NCBI GenBank assembly: GCA_947561395.2
Contig: OX387188.1
Location: 15,470,229 to 15,534,228, forward strand
Direction of reading: 5' to 3'
Source of the DNA: Buxus sempervirens
Taxonomy: Eukaryota; Streptophyta; Magnoliopsida; Buxales; Buxaceae
Length of the DNA: 64,000 bases
The notes below the pieces were generated by a model that did not search any database, was not told the DNA's origin, and saw nothing but the letters and a program-made list of their open reading frames with translations. Of this stretch, positions 37,660 to 49,700 are shown piece by piece. Numbering within the stretch: the stretch's first letter is position 1; each line of letters begins with the position of its first letter. Made by a program: the position numbers and the translations under genes.

Positions 37660-38432
37660 TATGCCACGGGGTACCTTAGTGTTAAGTGGGGGTACCTTGA
37701 TGTTTCAAGACTTTTTCCTTAACTATTTCAAAAGGTGTACTTTAGGGATGCTTGGGGGTACCTTAGTTATACAAGATGGGATACCTTAGTTATGTAAGGG
37801 GGTACTTTAGTTATTCAAAGGGGGTACCTTAACTATATAAAGGGGTGTACCTTAGGCAAAACAAGGGGTACCGTGGGCAAAACAAGTAAGGTACCTTAGG
37901 CAATACAAGGGGGTACTTTAGGTATTCAAGTGGGGTACCTTAGGCAAAATAGTGGGGTACCTTAGGTATTCAAGTGGGGTACTTTAGGCAATATGAGTGA
38001 GGTACCTAAGGCAATATAAGGGGATACCTTAGGTATAATTAGGGGGTACTTTAGGTATTCAAATGGGGTACCTTAGGTATTCAAGTGGGGTACCTTAGAC
38101 AATATGAGTGAGGTACCTTAGGTAATATAACGGGGTACCTTAGGTATAATTAGGGGGTACTTTAGGTATTCAAATGGGGTACCTTAGGCAAAACAGTGAG
38201 GGTATTCAAGTGGGGTACCTTCGACAATGCAAAGGGGTACCTTAGGTATTCAAGTGGGGTACTTTAGGTAATGCAAAGGGGTACCTTAGGTAAAATAAAG
38301 GGGTACCTTGGGTAATACATGGATGAACTTTAGGTATAATTTGGTGGTACCTTGGGTATACTTTGGTGGTACTTTGGATAATACTTGGGAGGTTCATTGA
38401 GTATTCTTAGGAGATATTTTAGGTATACTTAA
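37660..38432. repeat. GGTACCTTAGG minisatellite, left Tekay LTR
   Basis: Dozens of imperfect units of about 19-25 bp, each with GGGGTACCTTAGG or GGGGTACTTTAGG followed by TATTCAAGT, CAAAACAGT, CAATATGAGTGA or TATAATTA. Composite units of several words are themselves repeated. Dense in GGTACC (KpnI) sites. Confidence 0.95.
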
Positions 38433-38438
38433 GAGGTA

Positions 38439-39623
38439 TGTAAGTGTGAGAACTCACACTTCTTATATGGCAAATGTTTGACAAATTAAATCTTCTAATA
38501 ATCTTCAAGATGTGTAGAATCAAAATGTAAGTTCTGTGAATTTAGTAAAGAGGAAGGTGATGCTGCCACACAGCTACCACTTCGCTGGTAGCTCAAGGAA
38601 ATGTAAGGTTTTCTAAATAAAGAATATTTCGTAAAGGCACTTGTGAGGAACAACGCCGCTACCACTCCGCTGGCAGCGTATGAGTCATGCAGTGCTTTGA
38701 AAGTAAAGAATGCGCACCTGCATCGTAAGGCGACGCCGACACGCCGCTGGTAGCGTAGATCAAGATTGAAGAATCTAAAAATCAGTTGTGCACTTGCCGC
38801 GTTCCTTCCCGCTAGCAGCGCGCCCTTAATTGGGTCAATTTGGATTTGAGCGGGACTTGAGTTCGCTTCCAGCCGTCTACCCCGATCACAAGGCGACGCC
38901 ACCAGCGCTCGATGCGATCTGAGTTTTTATTCTTTAAATAGACGAGCTGTATTTTTTAGAATTGACTTTTTCTTTTGATCAATTCGATTTGGATCTTGAG
39001 GTGTTTGAGATTCAATAAATTCATCTTTAGAGAGTCGGTGATCGAGTGAGGGGGAGATCTGAGAGAGATCTCCTGGAATTGAAGTTTGAGGATTCTTCTT
39101 CATTTCGGAACTTCACATGATCGTATGATCTCCTGGATTGGTGATCGAGCTTGATGGATGCATAGGTGGATTCCTATTGCATTGGATCATCTCAGTGGGC
39201 TCTGAGGTGATTGTTACGATCTGGATTGATCGTGAATTGCAGCTTGTGGATTCAAGTTGTGTTACAGTTCGTGGATTCGAGCTGTGGATCTGGATTGATC
39301 GTGAATTGCAGCTTGTGGATTCAAGTTGTGTTACAGTTCGTGGATTCGAGCTGTGGATTGCTTCGTGGATTCGAGCTGTGGATCTGGATTGATCGTGAAT
39401 TGCAGTTGAGTGAGTACAATGGTAAAGGTTAAGTGTGTTTTCCTTTGTAATTGCTTTTCATTTAATAGTGGAGATTCTAAGGGTTAGTTGCCTCATATAG
39501 ACTCGAGGTTTTTCCTAGATCTGGATTCAGGTTTCCTCGTATAAATTCTGTGTATGTTTCCGTATTGTTAAGATCAAAATTGTTGTAGATCGAGGACCTG
39601 TAGAGTAGTCTCATACTCTTTCA
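38439..39623 (+). mobile_element. 1.19 kb solo LTR (copia-like) inside the left Tekay LTR
   Basis: Starts TGTAAGTGTGAG, ends ATACTCTTTCA, with the perfect 5-bp duplication AGGTA at 38434-38438 and 39624-39628. The right Tekay LTR lacks this sequence at the same point, which confirms it as an insertion. It has a perfect 9-bp hairpin just inside the left end (AAGTGTGAG/CTCACACTT) and a 69-bp tandem repeat at 39218-39410. Its 3' third (GAGGTTTTTCCTAG, TTTCCTCGTA) has the look of a copia LTR. Confidence 0.85.
39218..39410 (+). repeat. 69-bp tandem repeat in the solo LTR
   Basis: The unit starts GATCTGGATTGATCGTG at 39218, 39287 and 39381; the second interval includes an extra partial unit ending CGAGCTGTG. 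It produces repetitive but meaningless short frames. Confidence 0.9.
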
Positions 39624-40030
39624 AGGTACCTTGGGTACACTTAGATGGTTACTTTCGGTATTCCTATGGGGTACTTTAGGTACACTTAACTCTAAGTTTT
39701 CAGAATTTGATTTCCAATTCACTAAAATACTTGGAGGGTATCTCGGCGAATTAAAATTAAGACCTAACATTAACTAAGCTTACCTTAATAACTTCCCTAA
39801 AGTTCAATTTGATTTTCCTAAATCCTCAAGTATAATCCACATCTACCTCATCTTCATAACACAAGTACTTAATTAGTCTAATAATCACACTTTACATAGT
39901 TAATCTTAATAATTAAGATATAATCCGGGTCGAGGTTTTACATTCTACCCTCCTACAAAATAAATTTCGTCCTCGAAATTTCACCTTGTAGTTCTCCAAA
40001 TAAACTAGGATACCTTTTTCTCATTTCTTC

Positions 40031-40279
40031 CTAGGTTTCCCAATTAGCTTCCTCAACTGTGTGATGTTGCCATAGGGCCTTCACTAGAGGAATGGTTTCA
40101 GTACAAAGTATTTGCTTGCTTCTGTCCAAGATTTGAATCCGACACTCCACAAATAATGCATCCTCACGTACCTCGAAAGGCTCTATTTCAATGATGTGGC
40201 TAGGGTCAGGTACATAATGATTAAGTATGGATACATGAAACATTTTTTTTACCCGTGCAATTTGAGACAGTAAAGCCAA
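40031..40279 (-). pseudogene. Tekay pol C-terminus (after integrase)
   Basis: The reading contains [18 protein letters not shown] and PLVKALWQHHTVEEANWE, the conserved tail of chromovirus polyproteins just before or at the chromodomain. Upstream text joins directly to remnants of RT, so RNase H and integrase are deleted. Confidence 0.85.
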
Positions 40280-40751
40280 TCGATAAGCCAGAATTGGTAT
40301 TTGTTAAACTTCGTATACAACTGATTGCTACGAAGTACATAGAGTACAATCTTCCTAACTCTTGGAATAAACCACGATGTCGTCGATGAAAACCACTACA
40401 AAAGCTATCAAGGTACTGATGAAAGATCAGGTTCATTAAGTCCATAAACACGGCAGGTGCATTGGTTCGCTTAAATGGCAGGACCGTGAACTCAAAATGT
40501 CCATATCTTGCTATAAAGGTGGACTTCTCAATATCCTCTTCAACCACTCTCAATTGATGATAGCCTGATCTTAGGTCTATCTTTGAAAACCATGTGGCTC
40601 CCTTAAATTGATCAAATAGATCATCAATCCTTGGTAAAGGATTGATGATCAATCCCTTGGTTTTTCTGCACAAAAATATTGGTGCACCCCAAGGTGATGC
40701 ACTATGTCTAATGAAACCCTTCTCCACCAACTCATCCAATTGAATTTTCAA
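40221..40751 (-). pseudogene. Tekay reverse transcriptase fragment
   Basis: Clear RT text: [19 protein letters not shown], then [20 protein letters not shown] and [17 protein letters not shown], then [21 protein letters not shown] segment between the first and second blocks is missing, and the catalytic YVDD/IDD block is lost to a frameshift. Not functional. Confidence 0.9.
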
Positions 40752-40989
40752 TTCATCATATTCAATCTGTTACATCCGATAAGGTTGCCCTGATATAGGT
40801 TGTGTGCTAGGCAAGAGATGAATCCTAAACTCAATCTCTCTCAGAGGTGGTAAACCTAGCAATTCATCTGGAAACAAGTCTGTAATCTCACAAACAACAA
40901 GCACCTTACCCACACTTGACTCCTTGCTATCTTCTTCCTCCACTTCAATTGAAACTACCAAACTAACACAGGTATTCTACCCTTTACTC

Positions 40990-41330
40990 TGGAAACAATA
41001 GATAGGTTGCTTTGGACTACGGATTGTTATTGTCTTATGGAAACAGTCTATAGTCACCAAGTAATTTGAAAGCCAATCCAATCCTAGAATTACCTCAAAC
41101 TACCAAAAAGTCAGACATATCAAATCATTGGGCAACTCTAACTGGCCTAGTTTGATCATGGCATCTCTGTGCACTATTTGGGGTCCTACTAATCTCTCAT
41201 GGTGGAATACGCACCAACAAAATAAACTCAAATAAAGAATGCACCAAACCAATATACACAACACATGCAGGAGTAGCAAAAGAACATGATGCTTCGAAAT
41301 CAAAGAGACAGATAACAGATTGGCCACAAT
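40990..41330 (-). pseudogene. Tekay aspartic protease remnant
   Basis: On the minus strand the reading FEVILGLDWLSNYLVTIDC matches the region after the active site of chromovirus proteases. The active-site DSGA motif itself is degraded, and frames change around 41100-41300. Confidence 0.65.
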
Positions 41331-41599
41331 TAAAAAATGATACCTCCTACTAAAACCGGGGTGTCAAGCTCACGCTCAGGCTCCTCATGAATGACAATAG
41401 CAAGGGCTCCAGCCTGTGGCTGTAGTCGTAAGGCAACTGGTTGTGGCCTCTGAGGTCCACCTCTGCCTACTAGCTTACCTTGCTGCCTTGGGCCTACCGG
41501 TCCTCTATGAACTGGTGTCTATCTATGAAATCGAACAAGTGGTACAACAATAGGCTTTGCCCATCGGGTCTCAAGTGTCTGATATGTGGAGGGATATGG

Positions 41600-42669
41600 G
41601 CATTGAGGTATGAAATGCCCATATTGTCCACAGCGATAACAGGCTCCTGGTGGTGCTACACAGGGGCCAAGTACATGAGATCTGCTGCAATGGGGACATA
41701 CACTATTAGCTGGTTGGGTCTATGGAATCTGATATGTGGAGGGATAAAAGCACTGCTTGATGTGATGTCCAAACTTACCACACCGATAGCAAGCTCCCCC
41801 TAGTGCAATACTGCCAGACTGACCCCGACCTCCTGAAGATCTAGCCCCACCAAACCTCCTTGGGTTTGTATCTCATATTCTCCACCGCTTGTTTCTCCCA
41901 AACCTCTGTCCAATAGTAGGTTGAGGTGGCGCTCTCGGCCTTGCCTCCTCCACTGCCCTTATAATAGAGCCCTCTATAACAGAGGCCCTACGAACCGACT
42001 CATAAAAATTGGTGCCCATAAGGGCCACCACCCTCATTTTAAGATCATGACGAAGACCTTTCTCAAAGTGGTCTACCTTCTTTCTATCGGTATCCACAGG
42101 GTGTGGAGCAAACCAAGACAACTCTACGAATCTAGCCGCGTATTGTGCAACTGTCATATCCCCTTGTGATATAGCCCTAAATTCTAATTCCTTTTGTGCC
42201 CTTAATTCCTCAGGAAGAACTTGAGATAAAACCTGTTCTTAAATTCTTCCCATGTAATCTCGATACCACTCCCTACCAGCTCCTGTGGTAGAGACCTCCA
42301 CCAGTGCTCAGCCTCTCCCTCAAGTATAAAGACAACCAATCTTACTTTATCCTCTTCTGGACACCTGATGACTTCAAATATCTTCTCGATTCTCCTCATC
42401 CACCTCTCCACATCCAAGGAATCAGGGTGACCATGGAAGGGAGGAGGGGACAACTTCAAGAAATCCCCCAAGGTCCTTAAGGATCTAGTTCCTTCTTGCC
42501 CTTGATTTACTTCATTGAGGAACTGGTTCAAATTTTGCCCGAGTTGATGGTTCACAGTAGCTTGTTGCTGGAACAGGGCAGAAACATCTCTAAGAGCCCT
42601 CCATGCTGCATCCATTTGTACTACAAGATCTGGGGCAGCATGTGCTGGCCCACCAGCTGGAGCATCCAC
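41600..42669 (-). pseudogene. Tekay gag with two CCHC zinc knuckles, frameshifted
   Basis: Starts at the ATG at 42669. It carries a retrotransposon gag domain (PPPFHGHPDSLDVERWMRRI, then EAEHWWRSLPQEL). A frameshift near 42200 separates this from the continuation YAARFVELSWFAPHPV and VDHFEKGLRHDLKMRV. Two zinc knuckles follow, CYRCGKFGHHIKQC (about 41750-41800) and CYRCGQYGHFIPQC (about 41610-41660). Two knuckles separated by near-repeated flanks suggest a local duplication. Confidence 0.88.
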
Positions 42670-43242
42670 AACTGGAGGATCAGGTGTGATACTGCAGGGT
42701 CTACCCCATCATCCTTCCATAACTAACTGAAATATCAATACTTGCAATCAAAACAAGGAATTCACCTGTACTACCGATTGCAAAAACAATTCAAAGGAAA
42801 ATACCATGACTCTACCACTACCAAACCCTTCAATATATCTGCAGCTATACGAAGGTTGGGAGGAAAGATCATGGAAGCTTTCTCCTAATAATAATAATTA
42901 CTTAACCAAAATAATAATTAACTTCATAACAACATATATATACATTTCATACACACACTTCACAATTACTCAAATTCTTGTCTATTATAACTATCACACT
43001 ATCCCACTTGTATAAGGTTAATACTTAGGTATATATTCAGCATTGGCCAATGCCACACACTGCCTCAGTATAACCAAACACAATTGGCTCATCATACAAC
43101 AATCATATAAGATAATAAAATAATTACTTGACCAAAATAGTGGGAAAGGAATCCAAAAGACAACAAAAAGTTCTAGTTATCGTGCACTCAATCCCCAAAA
43201 CCAACCTAAAATGGCTGCTAATTCCTAATTTGGATCTTATTT

Positions 43243-43254
43243 GCTCTGATACCA
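43243..43254 (-). promoter_or_regulatory. Primer-binding site of the Tekay element (tRNA-Met type)
   Basis: GCTCTGATACCA on the plus strand, that is TGGTATCAGAGC on the minus strand, four bases inside the 5' LTR. This is the common initiator-Met primer site. Confidence 0.9.
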
Positions 43255-43258
43255 CAAT

Positions 43259-46200
43259 TGTAGCGCCCCAGATCCGGGTCTGCCCTATCACGGCACTAAC
43301 CCGTCCCCGAGACCTACTTATGGGCCCAATAGAACCTGATAAACACAATTTTCTGGGCAATTACAATGTAATCATCAGAGTGCATAAGCTAAAGAAGCAT
43401 GGAAAAAAAATTTCCATATAACAAAAGATCATCTGTATTATAATCTCCAAAACATGGTATCTGTGTATACAAAATACAACTAAGGCAACTAAATTCTCAC
43501 AAGTTCTTTCCCAATTATACAGACATATACAAAAGATATCTCCTAAGAGTATAAGTCCCATAATATTATTTACATCCCATTTACAACTCCTTAAACAAAA
43601 TACAACATCATAAAGAGAGTCCTACTATTGGTGGTAGTAGTCCTCTAGCCTACACTTAAACTCAACCTCAATATTTGCCCCGGTATGTGACTCACCAAGT
43701 GGATCTGGAAACAAATTCGGTAAAACAAAACACATGTGACACTTAAAGTTCGAGTAAGCAACAAACATGCATGTATAGAAACAATTTATGCAGTTTTATA
43801 ACATCATGATAATATTCACAATTTAAAGTTCCAAATGTAAACCAAAACATCTCAATCAAATATAAAGTGTAATTCCAAGTCAAATATCTCAATCGGGTAA
43901 CACATGAAATCAAATCGACAAATACATTCAAATACTACAAGCATGTCTTGTTAGGACTCGTGGTTAGTGTGTCTCTAAATTAGAGTAATAACCAATATCC
44001 ATTTGCCACCTACACGACTTACAGAGAGAAGCCTAGCTAGGGACATCTCAGCAAGCGGAGCAACCACGTATGGGCTAGCAAGTGACAACCGAACCAAGGA
44101 TCCATACAAAGTGGGATTCCCCACCCACTGCTCGACGAATCACAAGGACTCCCACCGGTTCCCCGCAACGGGGGGTTGCCGTAGCCCTCTGTTCCCCGAG
44201 AAGGCCTCACTGATTCCCCACAGTGGAATGCTATATGGATAATGAAATTAAAGCTAAAAAGCCAACACCAACACACAGACTAGACTCACTGTGGATCCAC
44301 ACTAAGAACAATGTCCAATTAGGCAACTCATAAATCAAAACAAACCATTCAAATTCGTGACTAAAACCAGTGCTTAAACCAAGGCTAAGTGAAATTCTCC
44401 ATCCACCACCAAATCACATCATAAGCCAAGTGGAATTCCCCATCCACAATCAATTCAACCAAGGCCTAGTGGAATTCCCCATCCACCGCCAATAAAACAA
44501 TAAGTCAAAAGCCTTGTCAAATCATATAAGAGTTTTTGAACCTTGCTTTCATAAATTCAAATCGATCAAAACGAATATCATAAAATCCTCAAAACATATT
44601 TTGGATGAGTGGAATAGTCCTAGGATTTCCAAATAAGTCACCATACCAAAAATCAATAGATTCTGAGACAAAAAGTTTGGGCCTCAAAAATATTCTAAGT
44701 CTGGTTAAAAATGTTGACTTTTCGATGTATAATTTTTTTAAATAAATCTACAAGGAGTTTCTGGCTCAAATTCTGGTTGTAGTCTAATGGAGGGTAAACA
44801 AATCTTCTAGAATTTTATGGGCTTCTGAATCACTCATTTGGGTATCAAACTCAAAAAGTGGCTTTTAATGAAAATCGGGAAAATTGGAAATTTAGTCATG
44901 AACTGAAAATTTGACTTTTTATTGGTTGGGAATTGGGCCTTGGGAGTATTTTTTATTGATTCCAAATGGGGGGTAAAACCTTATTTACATGTAAAGACTT
45001 AAGTAAAGACTTAAGATGGACATTCCCGCGTTAAGGTTAAAGCATGCCTGACGTGCGCTCGTCCTCTTGGATGTTCACGCGTCCAGGCCCGTGATTACCC
45101 TTGGCGATTAATCCTAAATCCATGATTAGAATAACAGAGACTCGGTTTTTAGGGTTGTGGCTTAGGATTAATCGCCAATTTCCAGGATTAATCACCAAGT
45201 CGGGATTTTGAAATATTTTGGCTACTTTCAACACAAAACTCATATAAATCATTTCCAACCTTTCCAACATCAAATAGGATGATCATTAAACATCCCAACA
45301 TACTTAAAAATACTTTCTAAAATAGATAATCATCCCAAATCCACATGAACACCAATCCAACCCATGAAACATCATTCAAAATACCAAACTCAAACTCTAA
45401 TCTGAAATATAATCAATAGAGGTTGCAAATCCATAGCAAATCAATAGAAAACTAAACAAGATAGTTAAACAACCAAAACCCTACGAATTTTTAAAGCAAA
45501 AAACAACATGCAAGGTCATTCTTCAAAATAAATCAAAACCTAGAGAGAGAATATGAATTTTGGTAATACATTTTGTTTTGAAAGGTTTGCTACTTACTTG
45601 TTTAATAGAGGAGCTTACTTCTCTTCAAGCTCTCCTCTTCTTCTCCTTCTTCTCTTTCCTCTTGAAGCTTTTAAGCAAGCTCCCACAACTCTCTCTTGTT
45701 CTATACGTCCAAGACAAGAGGAAGTGTTCTCAAAAACACTTAGAATTGAAATTATGGCATCCTTTTATATGCCCAAGTTTTGGTCTTTCAAATCTACCCC
45801 TAAACAAAGCTTTTATTTATCTAAAACCCTATGATGTACCTAAGGTATGACAGGGGGTACCCTAGTGTTATTTGAGGGGGTACCTTGGTGTTTCAAGAAT
45901 TTTTCCTTAACTATTTCAAGATATATACTTTAGGGATGCTTGGGGGTACCTTAGTTATACAAGATGGGGTACTTTAGTTATGTAAGGGGGTATTTTAGTT
46001 ATACAAAGGGGGGTACCTTAACTATATAAGGGGGTGTACCTTAGGTAAAACAAGGGGTACCTTAGGCAATACAAGGGGGTACTTTAGGTATTCAAGTGGG
46101 GTACCTTAGGCAAAACAGTAGGGTACCTTAGGTATTCAAATGGGATACTTTAGGCAATATGAGTGAGGTACCTTAGACAATATAAGGGGGTACCTTAGGT

Positions 46201-46939
46201 ATAATTAGGGGATACTTTAGGTATTCAAATGGGGTATCTTAAGCAAAACAATAGGGTACCTTTGGTATTCAAGTGGGGTACCTTAGACAATATGAGTGAG
46301 GTACCTTAGGCAATATAAATGGGTACCTTAGGTATAATTAGGGGTACTTTAGGTATTCAAATGGGGTACCTTAGGCAAAATAGTGAGGGTATTCAAGTGG
46401 GGTACCTTCGACAATGCAAAGGGGTACCTTAGGTATTCAAGTGGGGTACCTTAGGCAATGTAAATGGGTACCTTAGGTAAAACAAAGGGGTACTTTAAGT
46501 AACACTTGGGTGGTACCTTGGGTAATACATGGGTGTACTTGGATATAATTTGGTGGTACCTTAGATAAAACTTGGGAGGTTCTTTGAGTATTCTTAAGAG
46601 ATATTTTAGGTATACTTTAGAGGTACCTTGGGTACACTTAGGTGGTTACTTTCGGTATTCCTATGGGGTACTTTATGTACACTTAACTCTAAGTTTTCAG
46701 AATTTGATTTCCAATTCATTAAACTACTTGGAGGGTATCTCAGCGAATTGAAATTAAGACCTAATATTAACTAAGCTTACCTTAATAACTTCCCTAACGT
46801 TCAATTTGATTTTCCTAAATCCTCAAGTATAATCCACATCTACCTCATCTTTATAACACAAGTACTTAATTAGTCTAATAATCACACTTTAGATAATTAA
46901 TCTTAATAATTAAGATATAATCCGGGTTGGGGTTTTACA
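43259..46939 (-). mobile_element. Tekay 5' LTR, complete (3.68 kb)
   Basis: The plus-strand ends are TGTAGCGCCCCAGATCCGGG and CCGGGTTGGGGTTTTACA. It contains three spaced copies of GTGGAATTCCCCATCCAC-like text (44390-44490) and the GGTACC minisatellite. The transcription signals would be near the right end on the minus strand. Short frames inside are not genes. Confidence 0.88.
45835..46640. repeat. GGTACCTTAGG minisatellite, right Tekay LTR
   Basis: Same repeat family as at 37660-38432, in the same order of composite units (TATTCAAGT, CAAAACAGT, CAATATGAGTGA, TATAATTAGG). It has several small unit gains and losses relative to the left copy. Confidence 0.95.
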
Positions 46940-47885
46940 ACTTATGCTCTGGTTGTGTATCTCGATGAGACCTTCTTGTACCTGGTCATCCCCGTTGTGT
47001 ATCTTGACATGGTCATTCTTGGTTATTAGTCGTGTACCTCGGCATCGAATTATATTGAATTAGCCACAAGGTATCTTGGTCTGGTATATCCCTCGTTGTG
47101 TATCTCAACGTGGTTTTCTTGGGTTACCACCATGTGTTTTAATGGAAAAATGGCATACGTGTGTTTTATATAGGCCGTGCTTGTGGTTCACTCGTGGACC
47201 GCAGATGTGCCGGTATTAGCCATGTATTGTCCAGTGTATATATATTTTATCGGATCGGTATTCCTATATTGTTATAGATAGTTGCAGTTGACTAGATTGT
47301 ATGCGTCAGCCCTTGTGTATCTCGGTTGGGTGATCCACATTGATTGTAGGTGGAGGGAATGGTGACCGTGTATCTCAGCTCCATGTCATGTAAGCTCGTG
47401 AGGGGGTGAACTTGGGAACAGGAAGTAGCTTTTTAACGTGGTTTCAGTTCATGAGTCTTATGATGTTACACATGTGTGGTTTGGTTTGATGTATGCTTTG
47501 GATATTATTATCGTGATTTGGTTTTATCGTTATACCTCATGACTTTATTTTTATAGATAAATTGGGTTGTTTTATTTCATGCATCTTGCTACTTATTGAG
47601 ATTTATATCTCACTCCAGTTTTCACTATTTTTCAAATACTTTTGGTGAGGTGATAAGCATTGGGGTATTATGTAAAGGATAGCCAATAGATGTGAACCAA
47701 TTATGAATTCAAAAAGTGCTTGTAAATTTTAACATGATTGTAATTGAATTTTATTTTATATTTCTGCATAATAACTCCGGTAAAGACATTAATAAAAATT
47801 TTAAATTATTCTGGATTTAGTTTCTTTGGCCCACTTTCACTAGCACTTCAAGGTTGGATAATTGATCTAGAATTGCGGTGCTACA
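46940..47885 (+). mobile_element. 3' part of a plus-strand Tekay-type LTR
   Basis: Contains five or six copies of GTGTATCT(C/T)GRYATGG-like text (46950-47380), then CTTGCTACTTATTGAGATTT and ATCTCACTCC. It ends GAATTGCGGTGCTACA. The minus-strand Tekay element sits at its left border. It could be the continuation of the LTR remnant at 25657-30240, but the flanks do not prove it. Confidence 0.55.
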
Positions 47886-49253
47886 TTCACAGTCTCCCAC
47901 ACCTCTTCATTTGTGACAGTTTTGGTAAGAAGGTCATTTTCAAGTTCTGTAACTAGGGATGATATCGTTGAGGATGGAATAATCTCTTTCTTTGCTGTCA
48001 ACAGTGAACACACTAGGGAAATAATCTATGAAGGTAGATTCAATCTCTCTGGTTTCAATTATTTCCTCTCGGTATTCATTCTTACTGTAGACTATCCTAT
48101 TAACATGCCTCCTATTGATTGTAAAAAGGCGGAAAAATCTTATATTTAGGTCTCCCTCTCTTAACCACTTTATATGAGACTTTTGGTGCCATAATTGTTC
48201 TTGAGCTCCTAGCACTGAAATGTAAGTCTTCTGGGTTTCAAACTCTTTATTACACAATGTAGGGTCATCCCTACACTCAAGATTTTTCTGAATATCTTTT
48301 AACTCCTGATGGAGCTCAAGCACCCATTAATTGATATCCTCCACCTTCTCTTTGTTCCACTTATTTAGGCATCCCCTTAAGTGGTTGAATTTGCTTTGCA
48401 AGGATCCCCTACTACTATTTTTAAATCTTTGATTCAACTTGTTGACTCTGAGGTTCATTCAACCAAAACTGCTCAAATCTAAACAATTTATGCTTTTTGA
48501 CCTCATTACCATCAGTATTTAAGCACACCGGTTGTGGTTAGACCCAACAATAGGGTCTTGCCAAAGGATAGCATTAGGAAACTGTGAAATTCATTCAGTG
48601 CTACATAAAATTCTATCAATTTTCTTGCTAATCCTAACACCACCCACCACCACCAACCACCCCCCCCCCCCCCCCCCAAAAAAAAGTCTTCCATTATTTT
48701 CCATTATTTGAAGAGTATTTCAAGCCTTTAGAGGGTAATTCAAAAAGATTACATCCGTTGATAAATTTATGAAATAGAACAGCCTTTTTTTTACTTGAAT
48801 GCTATTACCTCCCCCGTTCTCGTGATTTTACAAAACAACATTGTAGTCACCTATGGTTGCACACGGATGAAAGTTGTTTGTAGCAAAAATGTTTCAGTAG
48901 CACTGAGGCTCCTGAATTTCGATGTGGGAGCTTGCATGTACAAAAGATAGTTAAAAAGAAGCTTCTTGTCTACCATTAATAATCATATAGATGCACCAAG
49001 GGAGGTTGTTTAGCACTTCAACCCTGCACATGTGGTTCCACAAAATCCAGAAACCTTTAGTTTTATTTATCACTGAACTCCACCAGTAATTGGGAAATCC
49101 AAATTTTCTAATCCTTCTCTCAACCATGCGGTCTTTCATAAGTGTTTCAGACAATATGACTATATTCGGCTTGTTGGTGTGGATAATATCGCACAAGTGC
49201 AATGTTGTCAGGGTACAGCTGAGACCCCGAAAATTCCACACAATTATTTTCAT
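47886..49253 (-). pseudogene. LINE ORF2, endonuclease region (3' part missing)
   Basis: The minus-strand start at 49253 reads MKIIVWNFRGLSC, then NKPNIVILSETLMK, the amino end of a plant LINE apurinic-like endonuclease. Downstream frames resume with LWHQKSHIKWLREGDLNIRF (about 48190), FTINRRHVNRI and TKTVTNEEVWETV, the linker before reverse transcriptase. Frameshifts occur, with a C-run at 48660-48677 inside. The LTR that ends at 47885 cuts it off before the RT domain. Confidence 0.85.
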
Positions 49254-49282
49254 GGTTTCCTCTCCTGCTAGGAAGGTCCAAC

Positions 49283-49700
49283 CACTACAAAAAAAAGGTG
49301 ATAAAGCGACACTAATATAAGGGCACTTATATGAAAGTGCCCTTATAAGTGCCTTAATACGGCATTTTTTTTAAAATGCCACTATAAAACAATTTATTAC
49401 GGCATTTCCTAGAAAAATGCCACTATAAAATGATTTGTTACGGCATTTTCCTAATGAATGCTGCTATAAAATAATTTATTAAGGCATTTTCTAATTAAAT
49501 GCCCCTATAAAACAATTTGTTATGGAATTTTTTAAGAAATGCAGTTATAAAGCAAATTATTATGGCATTTATAAAAAAAATGCCCCCATAAAACAATTTG
49601 TTACGGCATTTTTTTAAGAAATGCAGTTATAAAGCAAATTATTACGGCATTTATAAAAAAATGCCGTTACACAAAAATTTATAAAATATATCATTACAAC
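49283..49700. repeat. Left subterminal repeats of the CACTA element
   Basis: About seven alternating-orientation units such as TTACGGCATTTTTT and AAATGCCACTATAAAACAA, plus an early hairpin GGGCACTT...AAGTGCCC. In CACTA elements such repeats bind the TNPA-type protein. Confidence 0.85.

Larger units (their letters stand above)
37535..46939 (-). mobile_element. Ty3-gypsy Tekay/Del-like retrotransposon, deleted and nested
   Basis: Minus-strand element. The 5' LTR is 43259-46939, the internal region 39943-43258, and the 3' LTR 37535-39942. The left LTR lacks the part matching 43259-45720 because the Ogre-like LTR sits there; it also holds a copia-type solo LTR. The shared parts of the two LTRs (904 + 319 bp against 1,219 bp) fit in length. 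In the last 320 bp I count about 13 differences, so the insertion is not recent. The polypurine tract (GGAGGGTAGAA on the minus strand) adjoins the 3' LTR at 39942. The right flank is ACTTA (46940-46944). Confidence 0.88.

Noticed and set aside
44003-44276. Overlapping 79-codon frames on both strands
   Set aside because: Inside the Tekay 5' LTR; no similarity.
49291-49700. Hairpin-rich repeats considered as a microRNA or centromeric satellite
   Set aside because: Position next to the CACTA terminus and the matching right-end copies identify them as subterminal repeats.
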